A stretch of DNA of 29,971 nt. It comes from a virus. This document shows, piece by piece, positions 15,888 through 25,775 of the stretch. Below the pieces are notes generated by a model, which saw only the letters and a list, made by a program, of their open reading frames with translations, had not been told where the DNA came from and made no database searches. The position numbers and the translations under genes were made by a program. The DNA lies in the IMG/VR virus record IMGVR_UViG_3300045997_000077, positions 1 through 29,971 of that record; one strand, written 5' to 3'. The stretch's first letter is position 1, and every line of letters begins with the position of its first letter.

Positions 15888-15895
15888 GTTGCTCA

Positions 15896-16549
15896 TCAAT
15901 GACGCCAGACGATCTTCTGGGTCTGAGATCCAGTGATCGTGAAACCGACAGCGCCCTCGAGCGGAACGGTCATGCCGAATCCACTGAAAGTGACTTGACC
16001 GACGAGATAGCCGTTGTCATTCGGAAGAACGATCTCGAAATAGCGTGCCGCGCCGTCTTCATCTGCAAGGATCAACTCAGCAAGACCAACATCGGTCTTG
16101 TCGGCATAGCCGGTCAGCGAAAGAGATCCCGGAGTGGCTTTTCCGGGCAACGATGCAACGCCGCAGAAGGTCGATACGTCGATCTCAGAGGTGCTAGGCT
16201 GGCCGATCTCGATGCCTGACAAGCATAGCTTGACTTGATCGGCCGCTTTGTAGACAGAGGCTTTCGGCGAGGAACCGAGAGTGCCAGTGGTATTGGTAGT
16301 GTCTCCGCCAATGACTTCGAAGGTATTGGCGGTTCCATCGACTGTGCCAACTACGAAAGTCTTGCCATCCAACTCTGGAAAGCCGGTGGTTTCGAATGTG
16401 ACTACATCGCCTTTAGTTACGTTAGTGGCGGAAGCCACGGTGACGACAGCGGGATTGGCGCTGCTAATAGCGGTTGGCACCAGCGACTCGGCAGTGGCGT
16501 CACCTTTGCTGATGTAAATTGCTACGCCTTTTGTGTTGATGATCGACAT
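15896..16549 (-). CDS. Major tail tube protein
   Basis: A 217-residue tail tube subunit. It begins STKG-type (INTKGVAIYISKGD), has a middle with LCLSGIEIGQPSTSEIDVSTFCGVAS and ends in a beta sandwich (YFEIVLPNDNGYLVGQVTFSGFGMTVPLEGAVGFTITGSQ). The E-D-S-F segment and the closing strands are typical of phage tube proteins. Residues about 28-90 form an inserted beta module (NPAVVTVASATNVTKGDVV, then DGKTFVVGTV, then NTFEVIGGD) seen as an add-on in many tube proteins. AGGAGATCCTC precedes the ATG. It is followed by the structured spacer and the chaperones. Confidence 0.87.
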   Translation of the reverse strand: MSIINTKGVAIYISKGDATAESLVPTAISSANPAVVTVASATNVTKGDVVTFETTGFPELDGKTFVVGTVDGTANTFEVIGGDTTNTTGTLGSSPKASVYKAADQVKLCLSGIEIGQPSTSEIDVSTFCGVASLPGKATPGSLSLTGYADKTDVGLAELILADEDGAARYFEIVLPNDNGYLVGQVTFSGFGMTVPLEGAVGFTITGSQTQKIVWRH

Positions 16550-16560
16550 GAGGATCTCCT

Positions 16561-16947
16561 TTACTTGCGATATTGATAAGTGACGGCGATTTCAACGACG
16601 AACCATGGTCCGTCCTGCGCGCCGAATTCATCCGGGGGATCGATACTGGTAAGCACGAGCCGCCCGGCCGGATCGGCATTACCGTAAAACTGCGCTGCTG
16701 CTGATTCTGCTGCTTGAAACAAGGCATCGTATCCTGCGCCAGACTGTCCAAAGAACACCATCCGGATTTCGCCATCCTCAGTAAATGTGTCGCAATAGCT
16801 GTCTTTCGTCGAGCCAAACGAGTCCCATTCCAGAGTGAACCACAAAGGATCTGTCGGATCTTGCTCCATGTTCACCGTAGGATGGAATGGCACGGGCAAA
16901 CCCGCCGCCCATTGCTCGGAGAGTTGGCGAACGTAACGGCTGGACAT
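16561..16947 (-). CDS. Tail terminator-like protein
   Basis: A 128-residue protein with an N-terminal helix (MSSRYVRQLSEQWAAG), then beta strands WFTLEWDSFGS and IRMVFFG, a central helix DALFQAAESAAAQFYG, and a final strand pair (VVEIAVTYQYRK). This is the alpha/beta outline of gpU-like tail terminators, which cap the tube and join it to the head. Its place just before the tube gene fits. The assignment is by fold outline and position; sequence alone is not decisive. It overlaps the upstream stop by one base. Confidence 0.65.
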   Translation of the reverse strand: MSSRYVRQLSEQWAAGLPVPFHPTVNMEQDPTDPLWFTLEWDSFGSTKDSYCDTFTEDGEIRMVFFGQSGAGYDALFQAAESAAAQFYGNADPAGRLVLTSIDPPDEFGAQDGPWFVVEIAVTYQYRK

Positions 16948-17276
16948 CAGTGCCCTTTCGAATACAGGGTGTAACTTACCGGCGCACCGCTGCCACGCGC
17001 CGTGTGCAGGACAACATGCTCGACTACATGCCGCTTGCCGCGTGTATCGACTATCACATCGAACTTCTCAGGAGGCACGGCAAACAATGCAGCAGGCACC
17101 TGAATGCTGAAACCGCTGATGCCGAAAGCGTTGACGATCGGTTCGGCAGCTTTGGATAGGCTGGAGAGAATGGCATACGGCACTGCGATAGTCGCTTGTG
17201 GCGGCTTTGTCTGCGTGAAGGTGACAGGTTCGCCGGTCATCTGCGCAAGCTGGAGGAATTCATTTGCGGTCAACAT
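16947..17276 (-). CDS. Probable head closure (stopper) protein
   Basis: A 109-residue protein between the connector and the tail terminator. The C-terminal half has the beta layout of small head-closure proteins (PPEKFDVIVDTRGKRHVVEHVVLH, then VSYTLYSKGH). The first half contains a short helix (ANEFLQLAQM) and an IAVPYAIL strand. A closure protein of this size is expected here in the HK97-like order. The start overlaps the connector end by 7 bases. Moderate confidence, because the call leans on context. Confidence 0.5.
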   Translation of the reverse strand: MLTANEFLQLAQMTGEPVTFTQTKPPQATIAVPYAILSSLSKAAEPIVNAFGISGFSIQVPAALFAVPPEKFDVIVDTRGKRHVVEHVVLHTARGSGAPVSYTLYSKGH

Positions 17277-17938
17277 AATTTCCGCCGGTAGGCTTCAAGC
17301 ATTCCGAGGAAGGCGGCAGGCATGCTGGTCGCGGCATCAAGGCCGGAGGCGACTGCGCCACCATTACTTGTATCGAACTCGATACGCGCGCCATCTTGAC
17401 TGATTGCTCTGACTGCACCTCCGCCGACTGCTACTTGCCCTGCTCCTGCATAACCTCCCCATAGCGTGTCGAACAGCGCCAGCACTGGCACCAGCATGAT
17501 TCCGTTTAGCGGAGGATTGGCGGTATAGCTGACGACCACCTCATGGCTGATCAGCGTGCCGTCGAAATGCACCAGTCCTGTCAGCGGCTCGACGTGATAA
17601 TCAATGACATCCGCGCCGAAACTATTGATGATGGACGCTACTGCCGTCACCGGATAGCCCTTGAGGCTGATGACGTTGCGCACGACATGGGTGAAAGTTT
17701 CAACGTAGTCGCCCGGACGCAGGTAGCGGTCAAGGTAGTTCTCAAGGCTGACGATGGCGCCGTCCCAGATCATCTGGATTTCCAGATCGCGGCTGGTGTC
17801 CGTGGCCAGCAAGCCAATGCGGACGCGCAGCAACTCGAACGGAATTCCGGGCAGCGGAGGCTGTGCTGGCGGTGTAGCCAGCAGCGGAATGCCGGAAAGC
17901 GTGGTGATGGTGCTGCCAGAGAGCGTGGTGAGTGCCAT
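17270..17938 (-). CDS. Head-tail connector (gp6/gp15-like adaptor)
   Basis: Read from the ATG at 17938, two bases after the preceding stop; the open extension upstream is inside the previous gene. The 222 residues contain the adaptor pattern: helix-linked segments (LENYLDRYLRPGDYVETF), then NVISLKGYPVTAVASI followed by a beta strand and VVVSYTANPP. The R-LKGYPVTSV strand is common in connector proteins that dock on the portal ring. The first 30 residues are Thr/Leu/Pro-rich. The last 60 (with AVGGGAVRAISQDGARIEF) are an extra C-terminal part not expected in the minimal family. Confidence 0.68.
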   Translation of the reverse strand: MALTTLSGSTITTLSGIPLLATPPAQPPLPGIPFELLRVRIGLLATDTSRDLEIQMIWDGAIVSLENYLDRYLRPGDYVETFTHVVRNVISLKGYPVTAVASIINSFGADVIDYHVEPLTGLVHFDGTLISHEVVVSYTANPPLNGIMLVPVLALFDTLWGGYAGAGQVAVGGGAVRAISQDGARIEFDTSNGGAVASGLDAATSMPAAFLGMLEAYRRKLC

Positions 17939-17940
17939 GA

Positions 17941-18471
17941 TCAGGAGGCCTGCGTGAGTTTGACGGTCCAGTAAGATGCGCCGCTGACCCGCCAGACAAC
18001 TTCGTGCATCTTGGGCTGGCCGGTGGTGTCGCGTATGAAAAACATCCGGTCGGCCGTCTTGTCTAGTCCAAGCGCAGTCAGCGCGGCATCGCATTCAGCA
18101 GTAGTCGGATCATTGCCAGCTATGGTGCCGTCGTGGATCTTGATCTGCGACCAGATGGCACGAGCAAACGCCAGCAGCGTAACGGTGGCAAGCGATGTGC
18201 CATCACTCAGTAACAGCTTATCGGTCAGCACCGGCAGCGGCTTGTCGGTCAGCGAAGTGACTTCGGCAGTGAGATCATATTCAGGCACGGCTTCCAGCGC
18301 TGTCACGCGAGCATCCAGCGTGGTGTCGTCGTAAGAAGGCACCGCTGCTACTGCATGCGCAGTCAGATCGGCCACAGTCAGCTTGACGGTAGTCGCGCCT
18401 TGGTCAGCAGGGATCATCTCGATGCCGGTCAGGGAAGCGGCAGCGGGAAGGGCAGTAATGGTCGTGTCCAT
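17941..18471 (-). CDS. Structural protein of unknown role (176 aa)
   Basis: A 176-residue protein that opens with TTITALPAAASLTGIEMIPADQ, the recurring start of phage virion-associated proteins that precede fibres or decoration proteins. The middle has heptad-like repeats (YDDTTLDARVTALEAV, YDLTAEVTSLT), which suggest a trimeric coiled coil. The end (MFFIRDTTGQPKMHEVVWRV) is beta-like. AGGAA lies before the ATG. It is placed between the exported-protein cassette and the connector and could be a head fibre or decoration protein. Confidence 0.6.
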   Translation of the reverse strand: MDTTITALPAAASLTGIEMIPADQGATTVKLTVADLTAHAVAAVPSYDDTTLDARVTALEAVPEYDLTAEVTSLTDKPLPVLTDKLLLSDGTSLATVTLLAFARAIWSQIKIHDGTIAGNDPTTAECDAALTALGLDKTADRMFFIRDTTGQPKMHEVVWRVSGASYWTVKLTQAS

Positions 18472-18482
18472 GTTCGTTCCTG

Positions 18483-18758
18483 TCAGTCGTTCATTTCATT
18501 GTAATGCCTGTGATTACACCGCGCTTCAAGTGCAGCCTCACGGGCACTTTGCCATGCCAGTTTGGCATTGATTTCACGCAGCAACCTTTGATTCTTGAAG
18601 TGCAATTCCTCCAGTCGCTCGATGGCACGAAAGCACCCTTTTAGGTGATGCCACAAGACCTGCGGCGACGGCATGAAGTTGCCATCCGCAAGTCTTGCTT
18701 CCTCTATCAAGGCAAGTAGCATTTCATCGGATCTGAGTTCTGTTTGCAGTTCAGACAT
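18483..18758 (-). CDS. Hypothetical helical protein (91 aa)
   Basis: Ninety-one residues, almost all helical and charged (DEMLLALIEEARLADG, then a long helix FRAIERLEELHFKNQRLLREINAKLAWQSAREAALEARC). The ending CNHRHYNE carries a Cys and three nearby polar residues that could hold a metal, but this is weak. No signal peptide. The ribosome-binding site is poor; the gene starts nine bases after the previous stop, so it probably depends on coupling. Confidence 0.55.
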   Translation of the reverse strand: MSELQTELRSDEMLLALIEEARLADGNFMPSPQVLWHHLKGCFRAIERLEELHFKNQRLLREINAKLAWQSAREAALEARCNHRHYNEMND

Positions 18759-18767
18759 GGCGTTTCA

Positions 18768-19442
18768 TCACATCGGACAAGTGATAGTGGTAATGCCCTT
18801 GTCGATTTCTTTGCGGCATTCTTTCGATTGCGGCGCAGCGATCACGGGCGCAGGAGATACAGCGGCAACAGGTTGTGGCGCAGCTTCGACGGTGCCGGGA
18901 GCAGGGACGCCAACCTTGTCGCAAATGGTCTTCAATGCCTTGAATGCCGTTTCAGTAGCTTCCAGACATTCGAGGCGCGCCAAGGCGATGTTCCAATGCT
19001 GGGCTGCTTGCGGATCGCCGGATGATTGGCTAATGCGTGCATTCTCGCGCCAGTTACACTTGAGGTCTTCGACGGAGCCGCCGCCGGAAACACCGACGCC
19101 GACAACACTAAGGCCACCGGATAACGCGATGCGGCAGGGTGCTGTCACACCCATTGGCGGCGCATAGACCATCGGCACGGTTTCCAAAGTGCTGGTGCCG
19201 GAATGCTTTAGGCTACCGGAGTAATTCAGGTTTTGCGTTTGCGAGGACGGGACTGAACTGTTGAAGATGATGTTCTGTGCGTTTCCCTGCAAGGCAGCGG
19301 CCCCTGAGTAAGTGCTTCCAGATATAGCCTGTGCTCCAGAAGTTGAAGTTGCTCCTGAGAGTGAAGCTGCGTTTGCAGATGTTTGGGCAAAAGAGGGCGT
19401 GGCAAAAGCCGCAACAGCCAAGAAGAGAAATCGACGCATCAT
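18768..19442 (-). CDS. Exported Ser/Ala/Gly-rich protein (224 aa)
   Basis: A signal peptide is clear: MMRR, a hydrophobic core FLFLAVAAFA, and a likely cleavage at SFA-Q (residue 20). The mature N-terminal half is low-complexity (Ser, Ala, Gly, Thr, Asn). The second half is more ordered: APPMGVTAPCRIALSGG, a V-VGVSGGGSVE beta patch, a Cys-Asn-Trp-Arg-Glu motif, then a helix WNIALARLECLEATETAFKALKTICDK with several Cys. A Pro/Ala linker and a Cys-containing tail (ECRKEIDKGITTITCPM) follow. The export signal is odd inside the structural operon. Related phage proteins have this layout, but their function is unknown to me. GGAGAC lies before the start, with a UUCG hairpin upstream. Confidence 0.75.
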   Translation of the reverse strand: MMRRFLFLAVAAFATPSFAQTSANAASLSGATSTSGAQAISGSTYSGAAALQGNAQNIIFNSSVPSSQTQNLNYSGSLKHSGTSTLETVPMVYAPPMGVTAPCRIALSGGLSVVGVGVSGGGSVEDLKCNWRENARISQSSGDPQAAQHWNIALARLECLEATETAFKALKTICDKVGVPAPGTVEAAPQPVAAVSPAPVIAAPQSKECRKEIDKGITTITCPM

Positions 19443-19459
19443 TTTTAGTCTCCATAGCA

Positions 19460-19477
19460 GGGAGGCCGAAGCCTCCC
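19460..19477 (-). other. UUCG-loop hairpin upstream of the exported-protein gene
   Basis: A perfect 7-base-pair stem (19460-19466 with 19471-19477) around TTCG closed by a C-G pair, a very stable RNA hairpin. It lies 18 bases before the start codon at 19442 and just upstream of the GGAG ribosome-binding site. No T-run follows, so a processing or translation-control role is more likely than termination. Confidence 0.6.
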
Positions 19478-19495
19478 CACATTTTCAGTTTATGT

Positions 19496-19876
19496 TCAGG
19501 GATTCAGACCGAAGCCGATAGTTTGGAAACCGCCGGTCGCTGCGCCGAAACCGCCAGAACCGCCAGTGGCAGTGGAACCGCCCGTGGCGAAGCCGAGGCT
19601 ACCGGAAGCAGTTTGACTGCCGCCGAAGGCTTCGGAGACTTGACCGACGGTAACGCCAGCAGGGCTGATCGTGCCGCCAGCCTGCGAAGCCTGACCGGTC
19701 TGAGCTTGGCCGGAAGTTGCGTTGAGGCCGAGCAAAGCAGATTGCGAGGTCGAGGTCGAACCGGCCAGCGAACCACCAGCAGCAGTCGCATTGATCGAGC
19801 CAGAGAACAGGTTGCCGTCGATGGCGAAGGCGCTGGAAGATGCCGCCACGAGTAGTGCTACGAAAAATTGCTTCAT
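19496..19876 (-). CDS. Exported low-complexity Gly/Ser/Ala/Thr protein (126 aa)
   Basis: The signal peptide is MKQFFVALLVAASSSAFA, with a probable cut at SSAFA-I (residue 18). The mature part of about 108 residues is almost entirely Gly, Ser, Ala, Thr, Gln and Asn, with no Cys, no Trp and one aspartate near the new N-terminus; its end is GFQTIGFGLNP. It is predicted to be unfolded or fibrous, not an enzyme. AAGGAGAC precedes the ATG. It lies between a lipoprotein and a larger exported protein in the same operon, and the three look like one cassette. Confidence 0.7.
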   Translation of the reverse strand: MKQFFVALLVAASSSAFAIDGNLFSGSINATAAGGSLAGSTSTSQSALLGLNATSGQAQTGQASQAGGTISPAGVTVGQVSEAFGGSQTASGSLGFATGGSTATGGSGGFGAATGGFQTIGFGLNP

Positions 19877-19940
19877 TTGAGTCTCCTTGCAAGGATGCGA
19901 ACTGATGGAAAGTATGAAAGGCTGTTCGCGTAGCCCATCA

Positions 19941-20239
19941 TTATTGAAATCCTCCGCCAGTTTTGTTAGTGGTGGGAGAATAACTTTGTGTCATTGAGTT
20001 GGTCGTAGTCTGCGCTTCACTGGTATTCAATGATCCGCCTGTTCCCTGCGCCCTGACGCCTTCGCTGTTGTTTACAGTCGTGGTTGCCGTGCAGAACCAT
20101 AAGCAGGACGGCATAACCCGTTGCAACAGCAAAGCACGCGGATGCTCCTTGTTGGCCGTTTCCGCCTGATCGATAGTGATAGTCCGTTCGGCGACGGAGG
20201 TGCAACCAGCCAGCAAAGGAAGAAACATCAGTGCCCACA

Positions 20240-20240
<1 letters not shown>
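19941..20240 (-). CDS. Small lipoprotein (99 aa)
   Basis: Starts at 20240 in a TGATG overlap with the fibre stop; an ATG five codons further upstream is also possible. A lipoprotein signal is evident: MWALMFLPLLAGC, with the lipobox Cys at residue 13, so the product would be lipid-anchored in the envelope. The mature chain has a short helical part (AERTITIDQAETANKEHP), a segment with two Cys (MPSCLWFCTATTTV), then a Thr/Ser/Gln/Asn-rich tail. A role in an envelope lysis or exclusion step is conceivable, but it lacks a spanin's usual layout, so I leave function open. Confidence 0.65.
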
Positions 20241-22095
<1,855 letters not shown>

Positions 22096-22099
<4 letters not shown>

Positions 22100-23463
22100 G
22101 CGGCTTTCCTTTTGAACAACTCAATCACAAGTGCACGAGCAACTTCGTCATCGAATGCCTTGTCGTCTTCTGGTTTCGGCTCGGATTCTGGTTCGACTGC
22201 AACTGGTTCTGGTGCTGGTTTGTTCTTGGCCGCGATGTCGGCAGCGTGCAGTTCGGCCAGCAGGTCTAGCGGGATCTGCTGCTGCTGCATGGTAGGCATC
22301 TTTCCATATCCACCTTCAATGGCAGACAGCGATAAGACTGCGCGTGCCTCATCTGCCGCCATAATACCTCCAGTGACGAGTTCTTTAAGCCTCTGCGCTT
22401 CTTCATGCGGTGCCATGCGCAGCAGTGCATGGGTATCAAATTCGACGCACTCGCCGGTTGGCATCTCAAAAGCCTTTTCTAGCGCCTGTTCCCACATTTC
22501 GATATGCGCGCCAAGGCCGAGGCTTACCCATTCGCGGATAAGTGCGCTTGCATTGCTGGCTGTTTCATCGATGCCGAGCAGCGCCTTGGGCAAACCGAAA
22601 GCACGGGCGACATCTTCGACAGACAGATTGAAAGTCTCGACTAGCAAAGTATCGCCGGGCGCAGTGCCAAGCATTACGGGCTTTAGGCCGTTCTGCAAAA
22701 TCGGCGTTCCACCTGACTTGAGTGCCTGACTCTGTTCATTCCATGATGTGCGTAGCTGACGCATCTGCTCGGCAGTAAGTTGCGCTTCGGTTGACAGCGC
22801 GTAGCTTGGACTTGCGCGGTTATTCAGATAGCTCACTAGGAAGGCTGAAAGCGTGGCATTGGTAGCAAGCGCGGCGGCACACCATTCCAGCGGACTACGG
22901 CCACGCAAAGGCCCGCGACGGCCATCGGCATTGATGCGCAAGTGCAGAATATCTCTGGCCGGGATCAACACGCTGCTGTCAAACTCGCCATATTGCTGCG
23001 GCATCTGGACAGCATAGAACACTGCGCCAGAGACAGGATCTATGTGCGCAGACCAGTATGAAGCCCATGTAATGGTGCTGATTTCTGTCCGATCGTTTCG
23101 GTTTATGACGCCAACCGCATTGCCGGTTTCCATCAGTGCGCGTTCGCCTTCTGACATCCATTCTGCCAATGTCTGCCACGCATTGGGGCGACGAGTCCAG
23201 CGCGTAAACGCAGATGACTTGATGCGCTCAGTGCCGTCGTCGTCAAAATGTCCGAGCGGCATGGTAACGAGTGCGTCGGTATATTTGCTGATGGCAGCTT
23301 GAACGGCAGCAATAGCAGGATTACGCGGCAGATCTAGGTTGCGCTGAAAACCCTGCTCTGCGTAGAACTGAAATGGAGTACCAAGTTCACCGAAGCCCCA
23401 CGGCATGCCGCGATTGCTGCCTTCGAGGCCAAACCAACTTTTGACACGCTGGACAAGTTTCAT
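22096..23463 (-). CDS. Portal protein (HK97 family)
   Basis: A 455-residue portal, the dodecameric DNA gate of the head. Typical marks are NPAIAAVQAAISKYTDALVTMPLG near residue 50, then RRPNAWQTLAEWMSEGERALMETGNA, the VLIPARDILHLRINADGRRGPLRGRSPLEWC block (about 170-200), and the stem region LVETFNLSVEDVARAFGLPKALLGIDE. Length agrees with HK97-type portals. The C-terminal 60 residues are Pro/Glu/Lys-rich (PEPVAVEPESEPKPEDDKAFDDE) and probably flexible. The start follows the small basic protein with an ATGA overlap. The gene lies downstream of the major capsid, the reverse of the usual order. Confidence 0.95.
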
Positions 23464-23732
23464 TCTTCCACCTTGCGAGGACGGCCACGCTTGGGCGTCA
23501 TGACTTTGGTATCGTATTCGCCGACATCAGATGTCAGCACTTCTTCGGAGGCCTCTTTCCGCGCTTTGACTTTGCCATGACTGATCTCCTTGAGGTGATG
23601 GGCACCGACGTGCGGATCTTGAGCCTTGCCTTCAGCCAGCAACTTTGCAGCGATATTGGAATCGCAAATGACGAATCCTGTCTGTCCGTTAATGCGGTCA
23701 TCGGATGTATGCACCCAGATCCATGCTTCCAT
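23460..23732 (-). CDS. Small basic-tailed protein between capsid and portal (90 aa)
   Basis: A 90-residue protein with an N-terminal beta-like part (MEAWIWVHTSDD, TGFVICDSNIAAKLLAEGKAQ) and a basic, unfolded-looking tail. The tail ends TPKRGRPRKVEE, which contains the AT-hook core Arg-Gly-Arg-Pro, a motif that binds the minor groove of AT-rich DNA. CAAGGAG lies before the ATG, right after a hairpin. I recognise no family. Small proteins at this place often act in head assembly or head-tail joining; the AT-hook-like end suggests contact with DNA or simply with the acidic portal. Confidence 0.6.
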   Translation of the reverse strand: MEAWIWVHTSDDRINGQTGFVICDSNIAAKLLAEGKAQDPHVGAHHLKEISHGKVKARKEASEEVLTSDVGEYDTKVMTPKRGRPRKVEE

Positions 23733-23746
23733 TCAGTTCTCCTTGC

Positions 23747-23782
23747 GGTTTTCCAAATACACTCAGATGCACTTGGAAAACC
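23747..23782 (-). repeat. 10-base-pair inverted repeat before the small gene's ribosome-binding site
   Basis: GGTTTTCCAA (23747-23756) and its exact reverse complement TTGGAAAACC (23773-23782) flank a 16-base loop. On the minus-strand transcript the first arm reached is the T-run of the upstream terminator, so the two structures share bases and compete. The second arm ends four bases before the AAGGAG of the next gene. Confidence 0.65.
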
Positions 23783-23800
23783 GGCCACCGAAGTGGCCGG
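23775..23800 (-). terminator. Intrinsic terminator with UUCG loop after the major capsid gene
   Basis: On the minus strand the sequence reads CCGGCCAC-TTCG-GTGGCCGG-TTTTCC: an 8-base-pair GC-rich stem (23793-23800 with 23781-23788), a TTCG loop closed by C-G, and a run of four T. It lies 16 bases after the capsid stop and before the small gene and portal. The short T-run suggests partial termination, which would leave more capsid than portal mRNA. Confidence 0.85.
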
Positions 23801-23816
23801 ATACTGCATGAGACTG

Positions 23817-25157
23817 TTACCAAGCGACTGCGGTCAAGGTCTGAACTGCACCCGGACGGAGCGCGGCCCAATCGAGTTCCCAGACGCAACGCAAGGCTGC
23901 GCTGTTGGTCTGGAACAGCGAACGGACGGGTTTGGCTGGCGCGGCGGCGTCATCAATGATGGGCAGCGGTGTGGTGTCTTCCTCATGGATGGTTGCCACT
24001 TCGGTGCCCATGAAGCGCGGAGCACCGCCAGCGAAGGCGACTTCGGCGGCATCAATCAAGAACACGACTGCGGAGGGAACGTTGGTGCTGGTGACAACCG
24101 GATAGCCCATCAGCGTACCTGCGGCAGCTTCGGGGAAGGCGGGAGTGCCAGCGGCAGTGACAGCCAACTGCACACCGATCCAGCGCGCCGGATTCATGAT
24201 CCACACCGGACGACGGCCAAGGTTCTGACCCATCAACTGCTGCAAGCGTCCGCGCACATCGGTGATGATGTTGGCGGTAGTAGCACCAGCAGAGGCGGTG
24301 GTGTCAGCGCCCGAAGCATACGTCTGGAGACCAGCAGGAACGGTAATCGAGCCAGCAGTTGCGCCTAGGAAGGCGGTATCGAGCGCGGTAGCGGTGTCTT
24401 GAATCATCGCGTCACGAACGATGGCTTCGATCTGAGGCGTGCTGCGCTCCATCAGTTCAGCCGTCCAAGTGCCGATTACACCCATAGACTTCGGGGTGAG
24501 GATATGCGCGGTCAGTCCTAATGCACCGACCCTGATGGCGGCTCCCTCTGCACGGAATGCACCAGCCAGATTCGGCGTGGCACCATTACGCTGAGGAACC
24601 TTGATGCTGGCAGCGCCAGCGAACTCATAGCGAGTCAGCGGCAGACGCGGCACGACGGATTCGCCACGCAGGATGTCCATGAAGGCACCATACGATTCGC
24701 GGGTAAGTTCTTGCGCCCAACCAGCAACGTTGGTCATGGCTGGATCTTGCGCAGCTTTGGTGGTCATACCGGCAACGGCCTTGATAACTTCGTTGTCGCC
24801 ATAACGCTGCTCGATGGCTTGTGCCAGCGGGATGCGCTTGACGTAAGCATCGAAGGTGCAAAGCGCAGACTTGATCAGCAGATCAGCTTTGTCGCTGTCT
24901 TTGACCTTGGCGGCTGGATTGCTGTTGATGGCCGGAGCACCATTGCTGGCAGCACGGGCGACGGACTTGCTGATCGCGGCTTCGGCGGCTTTCAGGCGGT
25001 CGAGTTCGGCGGTAGCTTTTTCGACGGTGGCGGTGGCAGCTTGCACGGCGTCTTGCGACTCTTGGCTGTCATCCATCTTGGAGGTCAAGTCGACCAGTAC
25101 GTCACGGGCATTGACCAATTCGGTCTGCTTGGCGACGATTTGCTCATTCAAGTTCAT
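23817..25157 (-). CDS. Major capsid protein (HK97 fold)
   Basis: A 446-residue capsid protein. Residues 1-80 are a coiled coil (EQIVAKQTELVNARDVLVDLTSKMDD), corresponding to the delta scaffold domain that the protease removes; the next Pro/Asn/Gly-rich stretch (about 75-95) is a likely cleavage zone. The shell part has the HK97 run: SVVPRLPLTRYEFAGAASIKVPQRNG, a KSMGVIGTWTAELMERSTPQIEAIVRDAM helix, the A-domain with ARGRLQQLMGQNLGRRPVWIMNPARW, and GTLMGYPVVTSTNVPSA. The start overlaps the protease stop by ATGA, as expected. It is followed by a strong terminator. Confidence 0.95.
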   Translation of the reverse strand: MNLNEQIVAKQTELVNARDVLVDLTSKMDDSQESQDAVQAATATVEKATAELDRLKAAEAAISKSVARAASNGAPAINSNPAAKVKDSDKADLLIKSALCTFDAYVKRIPLAQAIEQRYGDNEVIKAVAGMTTKAAQDPAMTNVAGWAQELTRESYGAFMDILRGESVVPRLPLTRYEFAGAASIKVPQRNGATPNLAGAFRAEGAAIRVGALGLTAHILTPKSMGVIGTWTAELMERSTPQIEAIVRDAMIQDTATALDTAFLGATAGSITVPAGLQTYASGADTTASAGATTANIITDVRGRLQQLMGQNLGRRPVWIMNPARWIGVQLAVTAAGTPAFPEAAAGTLMGYPVVTSTNVPSAVVFLIDAAEVAFAGGAPRFMGTEVATIHEEDTTPLPIIDDAAAPAKPVRSLFQTNSAALRCVWELDWAALRPGAVQTLTAVAW

Positions 25158-25720
25158 TTGATTGCTCCTGTATTCAGGTAAAGCGTTTCGAGGGAGGTTT
25201 GGAGCGCGGCAACCGCCCGCTTCCTGATGTCTTCCTGCGATTCGCCCAGCGGGGCGGCAGGGAGATCAAAACTTTTGATTGCAGTGATTGATGCTTCGGC
25301 ATTGGCCGGAATGGTTACAGCCGATAACTCAAGCCAAGACCATTCCTTGAACCTTATGCCGTTGGTGCCTTTAATCGGCTCAGACTTGAGCGCCCGAAAT
25401 CCAATAGACAATCCGCGCACCAACCCTGCCTTGATTTGCATCCACGCCTTTTCGACGTAACCAAGGCCGGATTCCTTAGGAATATGCGCCTCGATCTCGA
25501 TGCCTTTGTCGGTAATGATTGCAGCAGTCACATGCCCGATAGGCGATGCGTGGTCATGCTGAGATAGAAGCGGAATAGGGAGATCGAACTTCGCCCCCTT
25601 TGGCTCAACGATGTCGCCTGTGCGATCTGTCGATGGGGTGCTTGCAATGCCGCGCAGGATGCGCTGTTCTTCGTCCAGACTTTTGATCGTTAGCGTCGAC
25701 CAACTTTTGATCTGATCCAT
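25154..25720 (-). CDS. Prohead protease (HK97 gp4-like, peptidase U35)
   Basis: A 188-residue serine protease that trims the capsid delta domain during head maturation. Catalytic marks are a histidine in SQHDHASPIG (His55 or His57), Ser105 in GLSIGF, and Glu131 in WLELSAVTIPAN. The C-terminus is variable. The start ATG (25720) is chosen for the strong AAGGAGG seven bases upstream; the longer open frame runs into the promoter region. It is the first gene of the leftward morphogenesis operon and follows a sigma-70-like promoter at 25776-25803. Confidence 0.93.
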   Translation of the reverse strand: MDQIKSWSTLTIKSLDEEQRILRGIASTPSTDRTGDIVEPKGAKFDLPIPLLSQHDHASPIGHVTAAIITDKGIEIEAHIPKESGLGYVEKAWMQIKAGLVRGLSIGFRALKSEPIKGTNGIRFKEWSWLELSAVTIPANAEASITAIKSFDLPAAPLGESQEDIRKRAVAALQTSLETLYLNTGAIK

Positions 25721-25775
25721 CCGGCAACCTCCTTGCAGAGAGGCCGGTATACCGTCGCCTATGAAATTACCCACG

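Noticed and set aside
23577-24368. Plus-strand open frame of 263 codons
   Set aside because: Antisense to the clearly recognised HK97 major capsid gene and its downstream gene; Gly/His/Cys-rich composition is typical of a reverse-strand artefact.
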